Source of the DNA: DATKDF01 sp963752045
Lineage (GTDB): Bacteria; Acidobacteriota; Vicinamibacteria; Vicinamibacterales; SCN-69-37
DNA: 64,000 bases
Assembly (NCBI GenBank): GCA_963752045.1
Contig: CAVVWN010000003.1
Location: 1-64,000, forward strand
Direction: 5' to 3'
The notes below the pieces were generated by a model. The model ran no database searches. It was not told the origin of the DNA and saw nothing but the letters and a program-made list of their open reading frames with translations. Position 1 is the first letter of the stretch. Each line of letters starts with the position of its first letter. Made by a program: the position numbers and the translations under genes. This document shows, piece after piece, positions 1 through 10,147 of the stretch.

Positions 1-386
1 TTGCCTGCCTCATTCTCTCGTTCGCCCTGCTGACGGTTGAGGTCGTTCGCGCGCAGACACTGTCAGGCTGGTGTAAGTTCTGGCACTCGCAGTACGACCT
101 CTCCGTGGGCTCTCTGCCAACCCTGCAGACGACGGGCAGCTATGACTTCAGCGAAATGGACGAGAATGACGCGCTGAGTCTCGCGAATGACTTGTGCTTC
201 GCCTTGTGGGACGCGGCTCTCTCCACGTGCGAGTCGTCTTCCTATCAGGAAGCGCTGGCCGCCTACTTCTGGAATGAGTATCCAGCAGAGTGTTACATCA
301 CATCGGCGTCAGGCGGTCAATGCGACATGGGAACCACCGGATCATTCGACCAGAGCTGCGGCTACTTCAACTATTGCGCCCTTTGA
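1..386 (+). CDS. Small secreted cysteine-rich protein, 5' end missing
   Basis: The reading frame is open from the first bases of the window to TGA at 384-386, so the start lies upstream. The first visible residues (ACLILSFALLTVEVVRAQ) form the end of a hydrophobic signal peptide with a plausible cleavage after AQ. The mature part, about 105 residues, has seven or so cysteines and many aromatic and acidic residues, which suggests a disulfide-stabilised periplasmic or secreted protein. I do not recognise the family. It is followed immediately by a broken DsbA-like gene on the same strand, which would fit a disulfide-dependent partner, but that link is inference. Base composition is less GC-rich than the core genes further on. 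Confidence 0.55.
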   Translation, partial: ACLILSFALLTVEVVRAQTLSGWCKFWHSQYDLSVGSLPTLQTTGSYDFSEMDENDALSLANDLCFALWDAALSTCESSSYQEALAAYFWNEYPAECYITSASGGQCDMGTTGSFDQSCGYFNYCAL

Positions 387-418
387 TTGGAGGCCGGGCT
401 TTCGCAGGCTTGAGCTCT

Positions 419-1157
419 ATGGCCCTACCGACACTCGACAGAGTAGCCTCCGTGGCGATGCTGGTAGCGTCGATCGTGATGGTCGGCACCTTCAGTGGCG
501 CTCATCTGGAACCGACACGCGGGAGATGCTGAGCCACGCGCGCCACTCAGCCCAGGCGCACGCAGCCGCGACCTTGTGGGCGAAGTTGTTCGACGCGAGA
601 CACAACCGTCACCGGATCGCCGACGGCGTTCGCAGGGCTGGTCGTCTACACGGACGTGGAGTGCCCGTTCTGTAGGCGGCTCGCCACCGAGACGCTACCG
701 GAGCTTCGGCGCCGATATGTGGACAACGGCAAGGCGTTCATGGCTGTGAAGCACCTACCACTAGAGCAGATTCACAAAGCAGCGTTCAGGTTGGCAGGAG
801 GGCCTCGTGCGCCAGCCAGCAAGGTCGATTCTGGGCGGTCCACGATCGCCTATTTGCTGTTCAGGACAGCGACGTGGAGCGAGCGGTTGTCGATGTGGCA
901 CAACACGCCGGCGTTCCGGATGTCGGGCAGTTTCGTGACTGCTGGTTCAGCGGTGCCGCGGCAAGCATCGTTCGCCACGACCTCGCTGAGGCAGCGTCTT
1001 GGAATCACGGGTCCTCCGACGATCCTCCTGGGCACCAGGGAGGGAAACGGCATGCGCGTAGTGGCGGCGCGGCCAGGATTGCGTACCGGTGGCGGCGGTA
1101 TTTATCCAGACACTCGATCAGTTGCTTGCAAGAGCACTGCCCGTTGGGCAACAGTAG
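419..1157 (+). pseudogene. DsbA-like thioredoxin-fold oxidoreductase, frameshifted
   Basis: Fragments in different frames join into one thioredoxin-fold protein. ATG at 419 opens a hydrophobic leader (MALPTLDRVASVAMLVASIV). After a break, the frame from about 590 reads GLVVYTDVECPFCRRLATE, with a CPFC redox motif and DsbA-type context. A second shift near 797 leads to FWAVHDRLFAVQDSDVERAV, and a third near 1003 to LGITGPPTILLG, the cis-proline strand typical of these proteins (GPPT). A fourth frame ends at TAG 1155-1157. This is the Thioredoxin_4/DSBA class, which acts on disulfides in the periplasm. With at least three shifts in 740 bases it is either a decayed gene or a badly sequenced one. 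Confidence 0.65.
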
Positions 1158-1217
1158 GATCGTCCGGCGCAAGCTATTGCCGTGGCTTGAGGCGGTCCTT
1201 GTGGGGTCATTGTCAGT

Positions 1218-2873
1218 GTGCCCGGTAATGTGTTCAGGATCGCGTTCGTGGCCGGTGCCGGTGCCATTCTGCTTGCGGCCCCGGACGGGCTTAGCCAACA
1301 GCGGACCTTCCGCGACAGCACGCTCCTGGTGCCTCTCGATGTTCGCGTCGTCGGCCCGGATGGGCGCCCGGTGGCTGGCCTGGTAGCCGCGAATTTCACC
1401 GTCCGCGAGGAGGGCGTTCGTCAGGTGATTGCCCACTTCGGTGAAGTTCGCCACGGCGACGAGTCTGACATGCCCGTCGACGTTGCCGCTCACCGCGACG
1501 AGATCCCGCCACCGCTGCGCGTGGCTGAACCCCGCACGTTTCTGATCGTGCTTGGCCGAGGGCGCTTGCAGGGTCCCGCCCGTGGCCTGGATGCAGCAAT
1601 CGCGTTCGTCCGGGAGAACCTGCTCCCGCAGGATCTGGTTCGGGGTGGCCCGATCGCGCGAGCGACTTGACCAACGACCGTGAATCTGTCGTCCGACTAC
1701 TGGAACGGTACCGCGATCGGCATGAGGCCATCGAGGCGCGATTAGACCATTGGTTCGGTGCAATCTCCAGTCCTCTCGGCGGGAGTCGCGAACCCCCGCC
1801 GGGTATCCAGGCTGGGATCGACACCTGACGTGCCCGGTCTCCCATCTATGCGCAGCACCGCCAGTTTGGGCGCGGCGGCCATCCCAGTTGAGCCGGCTCG
1901 CGACTGGACTGCACAGGACATCGACATCACGGCAATGTCTGATGACCGAAACGTCGCGGCGACGCGAGATGATGTCGACAAGCTCTACGCCAGCATCAAC
2001 TACCTCCGTGTCATCGACGGCGAGAAACACATCGTGTTTCTGTCGGAGGAGGGCCTCATGAACCTTGGCCGATCCGAGGACGCCGACAGTATCGCGGCGG
2101 TCGCCACCGATGCCCGAGTTACGCTCTCGGCGGTGCACACGACCGGCATTGCGACGAGTGGGAAGTCGGTCCGTACGGCGGTGTCAGTCTTCGGGGTCCA
2201 TCGTGGGCGCAACGGTTCGCCCTTCTCGACTCACGATCGATGGCGCGACTTACCGGCGGCGTATCCTCTGCTTATCGCTACGCCGCTGCTGGCCTCAAGG
2301 AGATGACGTCACGCGCTCTAGTTACGTCCTCGGCTACTACCAGGCGGACCGACGGTTCGACGGCACGTTCAGGCGCATCGAGGTATCCGTCGACCTGCCA
2401 GTGGACCGCGTGCTGCACCGGCACGGGTCCTGTGCCGGGGTGAGTCGATCCCCTACGACCGGCGGAGAGTCTTGGCGCACGCGCGGATTACGTCGGCTGA
2501 GTGAGCCACCGCTCGATGCGCGATATCTGTTGACTTGAAAGCGTCCTACGCGAGCCGTGGTTCAGCAGGCTGGCGTGTCGCCTCTGAGGTCGTTATCGAC
2601 CCACGGCGGATTCATTTCCGTCAAGTGAATGATCGTCACCTCGCGGCGCTGAACGTGGCGGTATTCGTCGGCGACCACGACGAGGCGCTCGTCGGCGAAG
2701 CATGGCAGACGGTGGACCTCTCCTTGGACAGCTCCACGATGGCTCGCCTATCCCGTGAGAGTATCGTCGTCAAACTGACTATCGAGTGTCGCTCGCACGG
2801 CGGCATTATTACGGCAGTCGTCTACGACTACGCCTACAATGACCTTGGGACGGCTGTGCGTGATGTGCGCTAG
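1218..2873 (+). pseudogene. VWFA-related-domain secreted protein, multiply frameshifted
   Basis: GTG at 1218 opens a signal peptide (VPGNVFRIAFVAGAGAILL...), followed by LVPLDVRVVGPDGRPVAGL and NFTVREEGVRQVI. That strand pattern marks the VWFA-related domain proteins abundant in Acidobacteriota. Later pieces in other frames match the same family: RTFLIVLGRGRLQGPARGLD near 1540, LRVIDGEKHIVFLSEEG near 2010, and SSYVLGYYQADRRFDGTFRR near 2320. A C-terminal beta-rich part runs from 2535 to TAG near 2873. At least four frame changes separate the pieces. These proteins are exported and of unknown function. The gene follows a broken DsbA-like gene on the same strand. Confidence 0.65.
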
Positions 2874-3335
2874 GTTCACTGCTGTGCTGTGATGAGGCCT
2901 CGGAGCCCTACACCCCCTCCTGCGCCTTGACCCTCTTCGGGCCTGGCTCCGCAGCGCAAGTCGGATCAGGTGCGGTGAAGTCGGCTGCCGGTACCGCGGA
3001 AAACGTCATGCGTCCACAACGCAGGTGATTGGCCCAGTCTGAGGGACGGCCGGCTTGATGACCGCGACCGCGGGCAGAGCCGCTGCCCGTCGGTGGCCAC
3101 CACGGCAAGCTGGCCACCATCCCCAGCGACCATCACCTGAACTCCGAGACCAGAGGCCTGCCCGCACTTCGAAGCCCAGGCGGTCAGCACACGGCATCCC
3201 CGGACCCTGCACTGACCCAGAAGCCTGACGTCGCGCGCGCCCTGCGCGCAACTGGGAAGTCGGCACACCGTGTCAGCGTGGCGAATCCAGGGTGCAGCTT
3301 ACCCGGAGCTCGCCTCCCGGACGCCGGTCTGCAAC

Positions 3336-3367
3336 TGTGACTTCGTCACATTGTTACCTACGTAACA
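3336..3367. promoter_or_regulatory. Two adjacent operator-like dyads
   Basis: Two near-identical inverted repeats sit one base apart: TGTGACTTCGTCACA (3336-3350) and TGTTACCTACGTAACA (3352-3367). Each has 6-bp arms of the form TGT(G/T)AC...GT(C/A)ACA. Paired dyads of this size upstream of a mobile-element gene usually bind a dimeric repressor. The regulator is not identified; the winged-helix protein encoded from 3526 is one candidate. Confidence 0.45.
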
Positions 3368-3423
3368 GACACGCCTCTCGCGCCCGTGTAGCGTGGGGAT
3401 CGTGCAGCACTGGGCTCACGTGT

Positions 3424-3459
3424 CCGGTCGGGGACACGGTCCCCGTCGGGACCGACCGG
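3424..3459. repeat. Two-tier hairpin upstream of the mobile module
   Basis: An inner perfect stem GGGGAC-ACG-GTCCCC (3430-3444) is nested between outer arms CCGGTC (3424-3429) and GACCGG (3454-3459). It lies about 70 bases ahead of the next start codon. It could be a leader hairpin or a protein-binding site; there is no T-run to suggest a terminator. Confidence 0.4.
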
Positions 3460-3525
3460 GCTGGTCCGTTCCCGTAGGCTCGGGACCGGTGCGTCGGCAG
3501 ACCTCTCCAGGAGCGTGAGCGCCGC

Positions 3526-4407
3526 ATGTCTCGCGGACTGAGCGACAGCCGACCTGAATCGGCGAGCGTGGCGACCGCGACACGGCGCGCGCGGTCAGAC
3601 GCGATCCGGTCGAGGAGGCTCGACGAAGCTGGCCGCAGGCCGGCTTGGAGCTTCCCCGCGAGCCGGAGCGGGAGCGCGTCCAGGTCCGAGGCCGCGACTA
3701 CATGCTCAATGCCGGGGAAGCCCGCACGCTCGCGACGGTCGGAGCGTTCCGGGTCGTGACCAGTGACGACCTCCCATCGGACTCCGGCAAGAGCGGAAGC
3801 AGAACGGACCTCGACCGGCTCGAAACGTTGGGCCTCCTGCAGCACGAAACAATCGCCGACGCACGCGGCACGACTCAGGTAGTAGCCCTCACCGATCAGG
3901 GCAAGGCGCTGCTCGAGAACCACCGAGACCGCGCGCGCGCGGCGAGGCGCAGGGGTACTACGCCGGCATCGTGAAGCCGCGCGAGCTCCGGCACGACGCC
4001 CAGGTCTACCGCCTCTTTCGCGCGGAGGCGGCGCGCATCGAGAGTGAGGGCGGGCGCGTCGTGCGGGTCGTCCTCGACTACGAGCTCAAGCGCGACTACC
4101 AGCAGTACCTGAACCGCCCGGACCGACCCGCCGACGCCACCCTCGAACAAGACCGTCGGGCCTTCGCCGAGGCGCACGACCTCCCGGTGGTCCGCGACCA
4201 TCTCGAGCTGCCCGACCTGCGGATCGAGTACGAGACGGCCGACGGCCGCCTCGAGCATCGCGACGTCGAGCTCGTCACCGAGCACTACTCGCGCGGCCAG
4301 CTGCGCCGGCAAGGCCCAAGCCGGCTTCGTGATGTACCGCAGCGGCGGCGGAGGCGGCGGCCGGGGCGGCCCCTTCGACCCGCGCCATCTGGAGCGGCTC
4401 GCGATGA
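3526..4407 (+). pseudogene. Winged-helix plus PD-(D/E)XK-like protein (replication-relaxation type), frameshifted
   Basis: ATG 3526 opens a basic N-terminus. After a shift near 3640 the frame reads RDYMLNAGEARTLATVGAFR and DLDRLETLGLLQHETI, a winged-helix domain. From about 3960 it reads RELRHDAQVYRLFRAEAARI and LPDLRIEYETADGRLEHRDV. The PD...DVE spacing there recalls the nuclease-like fold of Replic_Relax-type proteins. A second shift near 4308 leads to QAGFVMYRSGGGGGGRGGPF, a glycine-rich tail. The expected stop overlaps the ATG of the next gene (ATGA around 4404), but as sequenced the two are in one frame. Such proteins occur in integrated plasmids and conjugative or mobilisable elements. 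The exact role is unknown. Confidence 0.5.
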
Positions 4408-5437
4408 GCTTAGTGTCAGACGACCGGGTGCGGGCCCTGATGCCGCTGGGCTTCAGCGAGCGGCAGACCGCAGTTTCTGGCGACCGTCGCGCTCCACAGC
4501 GGCTTCTGTCTCCGACGCCACTACACGACCTTTGCCGGACTCGAGTACGGCCAGGGCGTCCGGGACTTCCTCGAGCGGCTCGTGAGGCGGCGGCTGGCCC
4601 GGCGGTTCGCCTTCCGGCGCGACCGCGGCTTCGTCTATCACCTCCACGGGACGAGCCTCTACCGCGCCCTCGGCCAGGACGACAACCGCAACCGGCGCCA
4701 GACCAGCCCGGCGCTCGTCGCGCGCAAGCTCATGCTCCTCGACTACGTCCTCGCCCATCCGGAGCCGGAGTGGGTCGCGACCGAGCAGGACAAGGTCGCG
4801 CTCTTCACTGGCCGGTTCGGCCTGGCTCGGGCCGACCTGCCCGGCCGGTCCTACTTCGCCAGGCGCGACGCCGAGCGGCCGCTGGGCATGACGACCCGGT
4901 ACTTCATCCACAAGCTGCCCATCGGGGTCGCTGGTGATCCGCCGGTCGTCAGCTTCGTCTTCCTCGTCACGGACACGTCGGGCCTGGGCTTCACCGAGTT
5001 CGTGCGGGACCATCTGCGGCTGCTCAGTCGGCTGCCGCGCTGGCGGATCGTCGCCGTCGCCCCGGCCCACATTCCGGGCCTCCCGGCCTGCGAGACGGCG
5101 TGGCGGCGACTGCTGCCGAAGGTCACCGAGCCGCCGCCCGCCGATCAGGTCGCGGCGCTGCGGACCTGCATGCGCGATCCTGCAGGCGTTCGAGACGGAC
5201 GACGACACGGCCTACTCGCTCGATGACGCCCCGGTGTTTCACGCCACGCGGCGGCGCATGGGCGAAACGATGCTCCTGGACCTGCACGCCCGGTGGAAGG
5301 TCCATGGCGAGGCGGCGTTCACGGACACCGGTATCGGCCGGTTCCTGGAGGCGCTCGACGAGGGCTTGGCCGAGCTCGTCACCTACCGGCTGCCCTGGCG
5401 CTACGACCGCTTTGGCTCGCTGGCTGGAGTCGCCTGA
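4404..5437 (+). pseudogene. Winged-helix protein of mobile elements, frameshifted
   Basis: ATG 4404 gives MSLVSDDRVRALMPLGFSER, then a shift near 4470. The frame from about 4480 reads LHSGFCLRRHYTTFAGLEYG and FLERLVRRRLARRFAFRRDR, which looks like a winged-helix domain. A long middle part (RYFIHKLPI, VSFVFLVTDTSGLGF, WRIVAVAPAHIPGLPA) resembles an alpha/beta fold. A second shift near 5175 restores FETDDDTAYSLDDAPVFHAT and the end at TGA 5435-5437. The reconstructed length is about 345 residues. I do not recognise a named family, but its tight coupling to the preceding nuclease-like gene suggests both act together. A strong hairpin follows the stop at once. Confidence 0.5.
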
Positions 5438-5438
5438 T

Positions 5439-5466
5439 GCGCCACCGTCCTGGAGGACGGTGGCGC
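5439..5466 (+). terminator. Strong hairpin right after the stop codon
   Basis: Perfect 12-bp arms GCGCCACCGTCC and GGACGGTGGCGC flank a TGGA loop, beginning two bases after the TGA of the preceding gene. There is no T-run. The position argues for transcript termination or 3'-end protection. Confidence 0.55.
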
Positions 5467-5633
5467 CTCGGTGGCTATACCGATGGCTGGCAAGGCGAGC
5501 GCAGACATGGCCAACCTCGGTCAGGTTCCACACACCGGAACCCTCTGCACCACATGCAGTTGGCCGGAACTGCGCTTGTGCGAAGACGGGCGCCATCGGT
5601 GACGCGGACCGCTGCGTGGCGGTCAGCCGGGAA

Positions 5634-5742
5634 CCCCAGGGTGAGGGGGGAGCGACCCCCCGGTTTTCGGGTCGGCTTGACCGGCGCGCGAGGCGCGCCG
5701 GCGACGCCGACCACAGGGGGTCGCTCCCCCCTCACCCCGGGG
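5634..5742. repeat. Long nested palindrome I
   Basis: Outer arms 5634-5660 and 5716-5742 are complementary over 27 bases with one mismatch; the core 22 (5639-5660 with 5716-5737) is perfect and rich in G and C runs. Inside the 55-base loop lies a second structure. GGTCGGC (5670-5676) pairs with GCCGACC (5706-5712), enclosing CCGGCGCGC-GAG-GCGCGCCGG (5681-5701). The whole can fold as one cruciform. It lies between the winged-helix genes and the recombinase, in a stretch with no convincing ORF. Confidence 0.8.
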
Positions 5743-5799
5743 CGTGTCCACATCAGCGACACGGGCGTGTCAGGCGGTCGGCGCATCACGGTGTCCGGC

Positions 5800-5936
5800 G
5801 CGGGGCCATCACGCGTCCGATTCTCGGGCCGACCTCGGATCCGTCAAGGCGCGTCGCTCCGCTCCGCCCGCTTCGCGGCTGCGGCCTTGACCGATCCTCC
5901 GGACGGCCCGGCCCGGCTCATGCGTGATGGCCCCGC
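5800..5936. repeat. Long imperfect palindrome II
   Basis: GCGGGGCCATCACGC (5800-5814) is perfectly complementary to GCGTGATGGCCCCGC (5922-5936). Between them a second pair, around 5838-5851 (GATCCGTCAAGGC) and 5884-5897 (GCCTTGACCGATCC), is complementary with one mismatch, and the intervening GGGCCG/CGGCCC blocks also pair. The structure ends only 16 bases before the small ORF ahead of the recombinase. Confidence 0.7.
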
Positions 5937-5951
5937 TGTAATCGGCGTATC

Positions 5952-6131
5952 ATGAGTCTCCGGCCATCGACTCAGCCCAGACGCGAAACGAAGGAGCTCA
6001 CCGGAGTTTCGACTGGACGCAGACGTCGGCCGACTGAGGCAGAGCGCGAGTACGTTCGCGCCCGTGCCCGCGCGGCGGCACGGGCTGTCTTCGCTGCTGA
6101 GCAACGACTCGCACGCGGCCTTCGAGCCTGA
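5952..6131 (+). CDS. Small arginine-rich protein upstream of the recombinase (59 aa)
   Basis: ATG 5952 opens an uninterrupted 59-codon frame ending TGA 6129-6131, twelve bases before the recombinase ATG. The product starts MSLRPSTQPRRETKELTGVS, continues with an Arg-rich stretch (TGRRRRPTEAEREYVRARAR) and ends in an Ala-rich helix. It is strongly basic and could bind DNA as a recombinase accessory (directionality-type) factor, but no family is recognisable. Its position in an apparent operon with the recombinase is the main support. The codon pattern is also what a chance GC-rich frame would give, so confidence is moderate. Confidence 0.4.
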   Translation: MSLRPSTQPRRETKELTGVSTGRRRRPTEAEREYVRARARAAARAVFAAEQRLARGLRA

Positions 6132-6143
6132 CGAGGTTGACCC

Positions 6144-7814
<1,671 letters not shown>

Positions 7815-7888
7815 TCATCGTCGCGCCATCTGGCCGCGCGAAGAACCACTCATCGTAACCGGCGGAGAGGCGCGGGCGTCAACTGAAC

Positions 7889-8047
7889 GTGAATCTGGGA
7901 TCTGGAATCTGGAACCTCAGAGCATCTGGAATCTGAAGGAGCTGGAATCTGCGACGACCAGCCGGAGGGGCGGGCTTCTCCGCGGATCCAGATTCCAGAT
8001 CCCAGATTCCAGATGCCCTGAGATCCCAGATCCCAGATTCCAGATTC
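7889..8047. repeat. ATCTGGAATCTG repeat, inverted pair, copy 1
   Basis: The left half (7889-7950) is built from GAATCTGG, GATCTGG and CATCTGGAATCTG units. The right half (7984-8047) is the same in reverse complement (CCAGATTCCAGATCCCAGAT...). They flank a GC-rich core of about 35 bases. The array fills the space between the initiator tRNA and the Sir2 gene and can fold as a long hairpin. Related arrays lie near 8815, 19681, 52868 and 53971. Confidence 0.85.
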
Positions 8048-8067
8048 ATCGACGTATCCTGTTCGCC

Positions 8068-8815
8068 GTGCCCGCCCTCGCCGACGTTGCCGCCCGTCTG
8101 GCTCGCGCGCGTCGCGTGACCGTGCTGACGGGTGCCGGGATCTCGACTGCATCCGGTATCCCCACGTTTCGCGGCGAAGACGGCCTCTGGCGGAAGATCG
8201 CGGGCGGAGACCATCGCGACGCCTGAAGCATTCGCGAACGACCCGCGCCTGGTGTGGGAGTGGTACGACTGGCGCCGGCAGATGCTCCGGGCCGCAGTCG
8301 CCGAATCCCGCGCACGACGTGCTCGCCCGCTGGTGCCGAACGCGGACCGGCTGCACGCTGGTGACACAGAACGTGGACGGCCTGCTCGAACGGGCCGGCG
8401 CGGACCCCGTCATCCGGCTGCACGGATCGATCTGGCACCTTCGCTGCTATCGGCCCTGCGCGGGTGGACGCGTCGAGTGGCGGGACGATACCGCTCCGCT
8501 TCCGACCCTGCCGCCCCGCTGTCCGCACTGCGGCGCCATCGCCCGGCCGGCCGTGACCTGGTTCGGCGAGCCGCTCGACCGCGAGGCCCTGATGGCTGCC
8601 GCCGACGCCGCAGCCGAAAGCGACGTGTTCCTCGCCGTGGGCACCTCGGCGCTCGTCTATCCCGCCGCTGGCCTCTTGCCCCACGCCCGCGCGCACGGCG
8701 GCTTCACGGTCGAAATCAACACGGAGACCACGGGCGCCTCCGGCTGGTCGACGTGGCGCTCCGGGGCAAGGCAGAGGACGTGCTCCTCGCACTGGACACA
8801 GCGGGGCCACAGTGA
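8068..8815 (+). CDS. NAD-dependent protein deacylase, Sir2 family, frameshifted
   Basis: GTG 8068 opens VPALADVAARLARARRVTVL followed by TGAGISTASGIPTFRGEDGL, the NAD-binding signature. After a shift near 8200 comes ETIATPEAFANDPRLVWEWY. A further shift near 8315 gives CTLVTQNVDGLLERAG and the catalytic RLHGSIW. Zinc ligands appear as WHLRCYRPC and PPRCPHCGA, then VTWFGEPL and FLAVGTSALVYPAAGL. A last shift near 8740 yields LVDVALRGKAEDVLL and stop 8813-8815. The assembled 248 residues match class III sirtuins. The enzyme removes acyl groups from lysines using NAD. The shifts fit the consensus-error pattern seen elsewhere. Confidence 0.85.
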
Positions 8816-8955
8816 ATCTGGAATCTGGGATCTGGAATCTCAGGGCATCTGGAATCTGGATCGATCTGGAAGCCGCGGCAGACCTCGGGACGCGAGACTT
8901 CCAGATCTTCAGATTCCAGATGCCTTGAGCTCCCAGATTCCAGATCCCAGATTCA
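8815..8955. repeat. ATCTGGAATCTG repeat, inverted pair, copy 2
   Basis: The left arm starts at the Sir2 stop and reads GAATCTGGAATCTGGGATCT, with a CAGGGCATCTGGAATCTGG end. The right arm (about 8901-8955) carries the reverse complement, separated by a GC-rich core of about 45 bases. It fills the gap between convergent sir2 and dcd genes and may act as a shared terminator-like structure. Confidence 0.85.
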
Positions 8956-8966
8956 GGTCCGAGCTG

Positions 8967-9519
8967 CTAGATCTTCGGCAGGGTCACGCCGCGCTGCTTG
9001 GTACTTACCCTGCTTGTCGGCGTACGACCGCTCGCAGGGCTCGTCGCTCTGGAAGAACAGCACCTGCGCGATGCCCTCATTCGCGTAGATCTTGGCCGGG
9101 AGCGGCGTCGTGTTCGAGATTTCGAGCGTGACGGTGCCCTCCCACTCCGGTTCGAAGGGCGTGACGTTGACGATGATGCCGCAGCGGGCGTAGGTGGACT
9201 TGCCGAGGCAGACCGTCAGCACGTCGCGAGGGATGCGGAAGTACTCGATCGTCCGGGCCAACGCAAAGGAGTTCGGCGGCACGATACAGACGTCGGCCTT
9301 GATGTCCACGAACGACCGGGGATCGAAGTTCTTGGGATCGATCACCGTGTTGTTGATGTTCGTGAACACCTTGAACTCGTCGGCCACGCGGATGTCGTAC
9401 CCGTACGACGACAGCCCGTAGGAGACGACGCCGGCGCGCACCTGCTCGTCGACAAACGGCTCGATCATGCCGTGCTCGAGCGCCATGCGCCGAATCCACC
9501 TGTCAGCCTTGATTGCCAC
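8967..9519 (-). CDS. dcd: dCTP deaminase
   Basis: It converts dCTP to dUTP plus ammonia in thymidylate supply. The sequence starts MAIKADRWIRRMALEHGMIE and contains SYGLSSYGYDIRVADEFKVF, FALARTIEYFRIPRDVLTVC, the substrate-loop STYARCGIIVNVTPFEPEWE and LPAKIYANEGIAQVLFFQSD, all standard for the bacterial trimeric enzyme. The expected C-terminus QQRGVTLPKI is present one frame away and ends at TAG 8967-8969. One extra base near 9000 in KYQ is enough to explain the altered tail. Full length is about 184 residues. The gene faces sir2 and is preceded by a repeat tract. Confidence 0.93.
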
Positions 9520-9540
9520 TCACCCTCCTCTGTCCTGCAC

Positions 9541-9930
9541 CCTGGAGACTATGGAGTTCGATAACCGTGGGGTTCATGGAGATCGATAACCGTGGAGGAC
9601 ATGGAGGAAATGGAGATCCGGATCGCAGGAACCCTCACGGCCGTGATACTCGCACCTTCACGGATGAAAACAAGAAACACGTGGGCACTCCGCAATCACC
9701 CGAGTGACTTCCATGTTTGGCGCTCACTTGAGACCTCCACGCCCTCCATGGTTGCTACCCACGCGAGACCTCCACGCCCTCCATGGTTGCTACCCGCGCG
9801 AGACCTCCACGCCCTCCATGGTCGTCGCCCACTCAATATCTCCATGCCCTCCACGGTTACCACCCGGTCGAGATCTCCACGCCCTCCACGACCTCCATGG
9901 TGAGATACTCCACACCCTCCACGGTGCTAG
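9541..9930. repeat. CTCCATGG tandem and inverted repeat tract
   Basis: This stretch of about 390 bases between dcd and a DUF2905 gene has no convincing ORF. From about 9730 a unit of roughly 35 bases recurs five to six times imperfectly. Its core is GAGACCTCCACGCCCTCCAT followed by GGTTGCTACCCGCGC. At 9551-9620 the same words appear inverted (CATGGAGATCGATAACCGTG, GGAGGACATGGAGG), so the tract can form long hairpins. Units differ by substitutions rather than being identical, unlike CRISPR repeats. Confidence 0.85.
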
Positions 9931-10121
9931 CGTCGGACGAGCAGAACCGCGATCGACAGCACGACGCTCACGAAGAGCGACGTCGCAAACGGCAGGTAGA
10001 TCGTGGTGTTGCCACGCCTGAACGTGAAGTCGCCCGGCAGCCGGCCAAACGGAAAGCCGAGTTGCAAGGCCACGCCGGCCGCGAGCAGCAGCAGCCCGAG
10101 GACGATCAGCAGTCTGGCCAT
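9927..10121 (-). CDS. DUF2905 small membrane protein (64 aa)
   Basis: Start ATG (complement of 10119-10121), stop TAG at 9927-9929. The sequence MARLLIVLGLLLLAAGVALQ begins a first membrane helix. It is followed by the family signature FPFGRLPGDFTFRRGNTTIY and a second helix, LPFATSLFVSVVLSIAVLLV. That layout matches the two-helix DUF2905 family. Function is unknown. It lies 26 bases downstream of ndk on the same strand and is probably co-transcribed. Confidence 0.88.
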   Translation of the reverse strand: MARLLIVLGLLLLAAGVALQLGFPFGRLPGDFTFRRGNTTIYLPFATSLFVSVVLSIAVLLVRR

Positions 10122-10147
10122 GACCCGCCCGCCATCCGTCTCCGCTC

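Larger units (their letters stand above)
2874..3525. other. Gene-free stretch with dyad symmetries
   Basis: I see no convincing coding sequence in these 650 bases. Short minus-strand ORFs at 2908-3268 overlap one another in several frames and resemble no family I know. The right half carries two adjacent operator-like dyads (3336-3367) and a long hairpin (3424-3459), placed 70-190 bases ahead of the next gene, so it probably serves as its control region. Confidence 0.5.

Noticed and set aside
1005..2138. Minus-strand ORF of 377 codons
   Set aside because: It is antisense to the DsbA-like and VWFA-related fragments, which carry recognisable motifs; the minus product has none.
2908..3268. Minus-strand coding sequence in the gap before the island
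   Set aside because: Several overlapping frames of equal quality, no motif, no ribosome binding site.
8132..8815. Independent second gene inside the sir2 region
   Set aside because: Its sequence alternates with other frames to rebuild one sirtuin; only its last 25 residues belong to the real protein.
9730..9930. CRISPR-like array
   Set aside because: The units are about 35 bases with no unique spacers between identical repeats, units vary by substitution, inverted copies occur alongside, and no cas gene is present.
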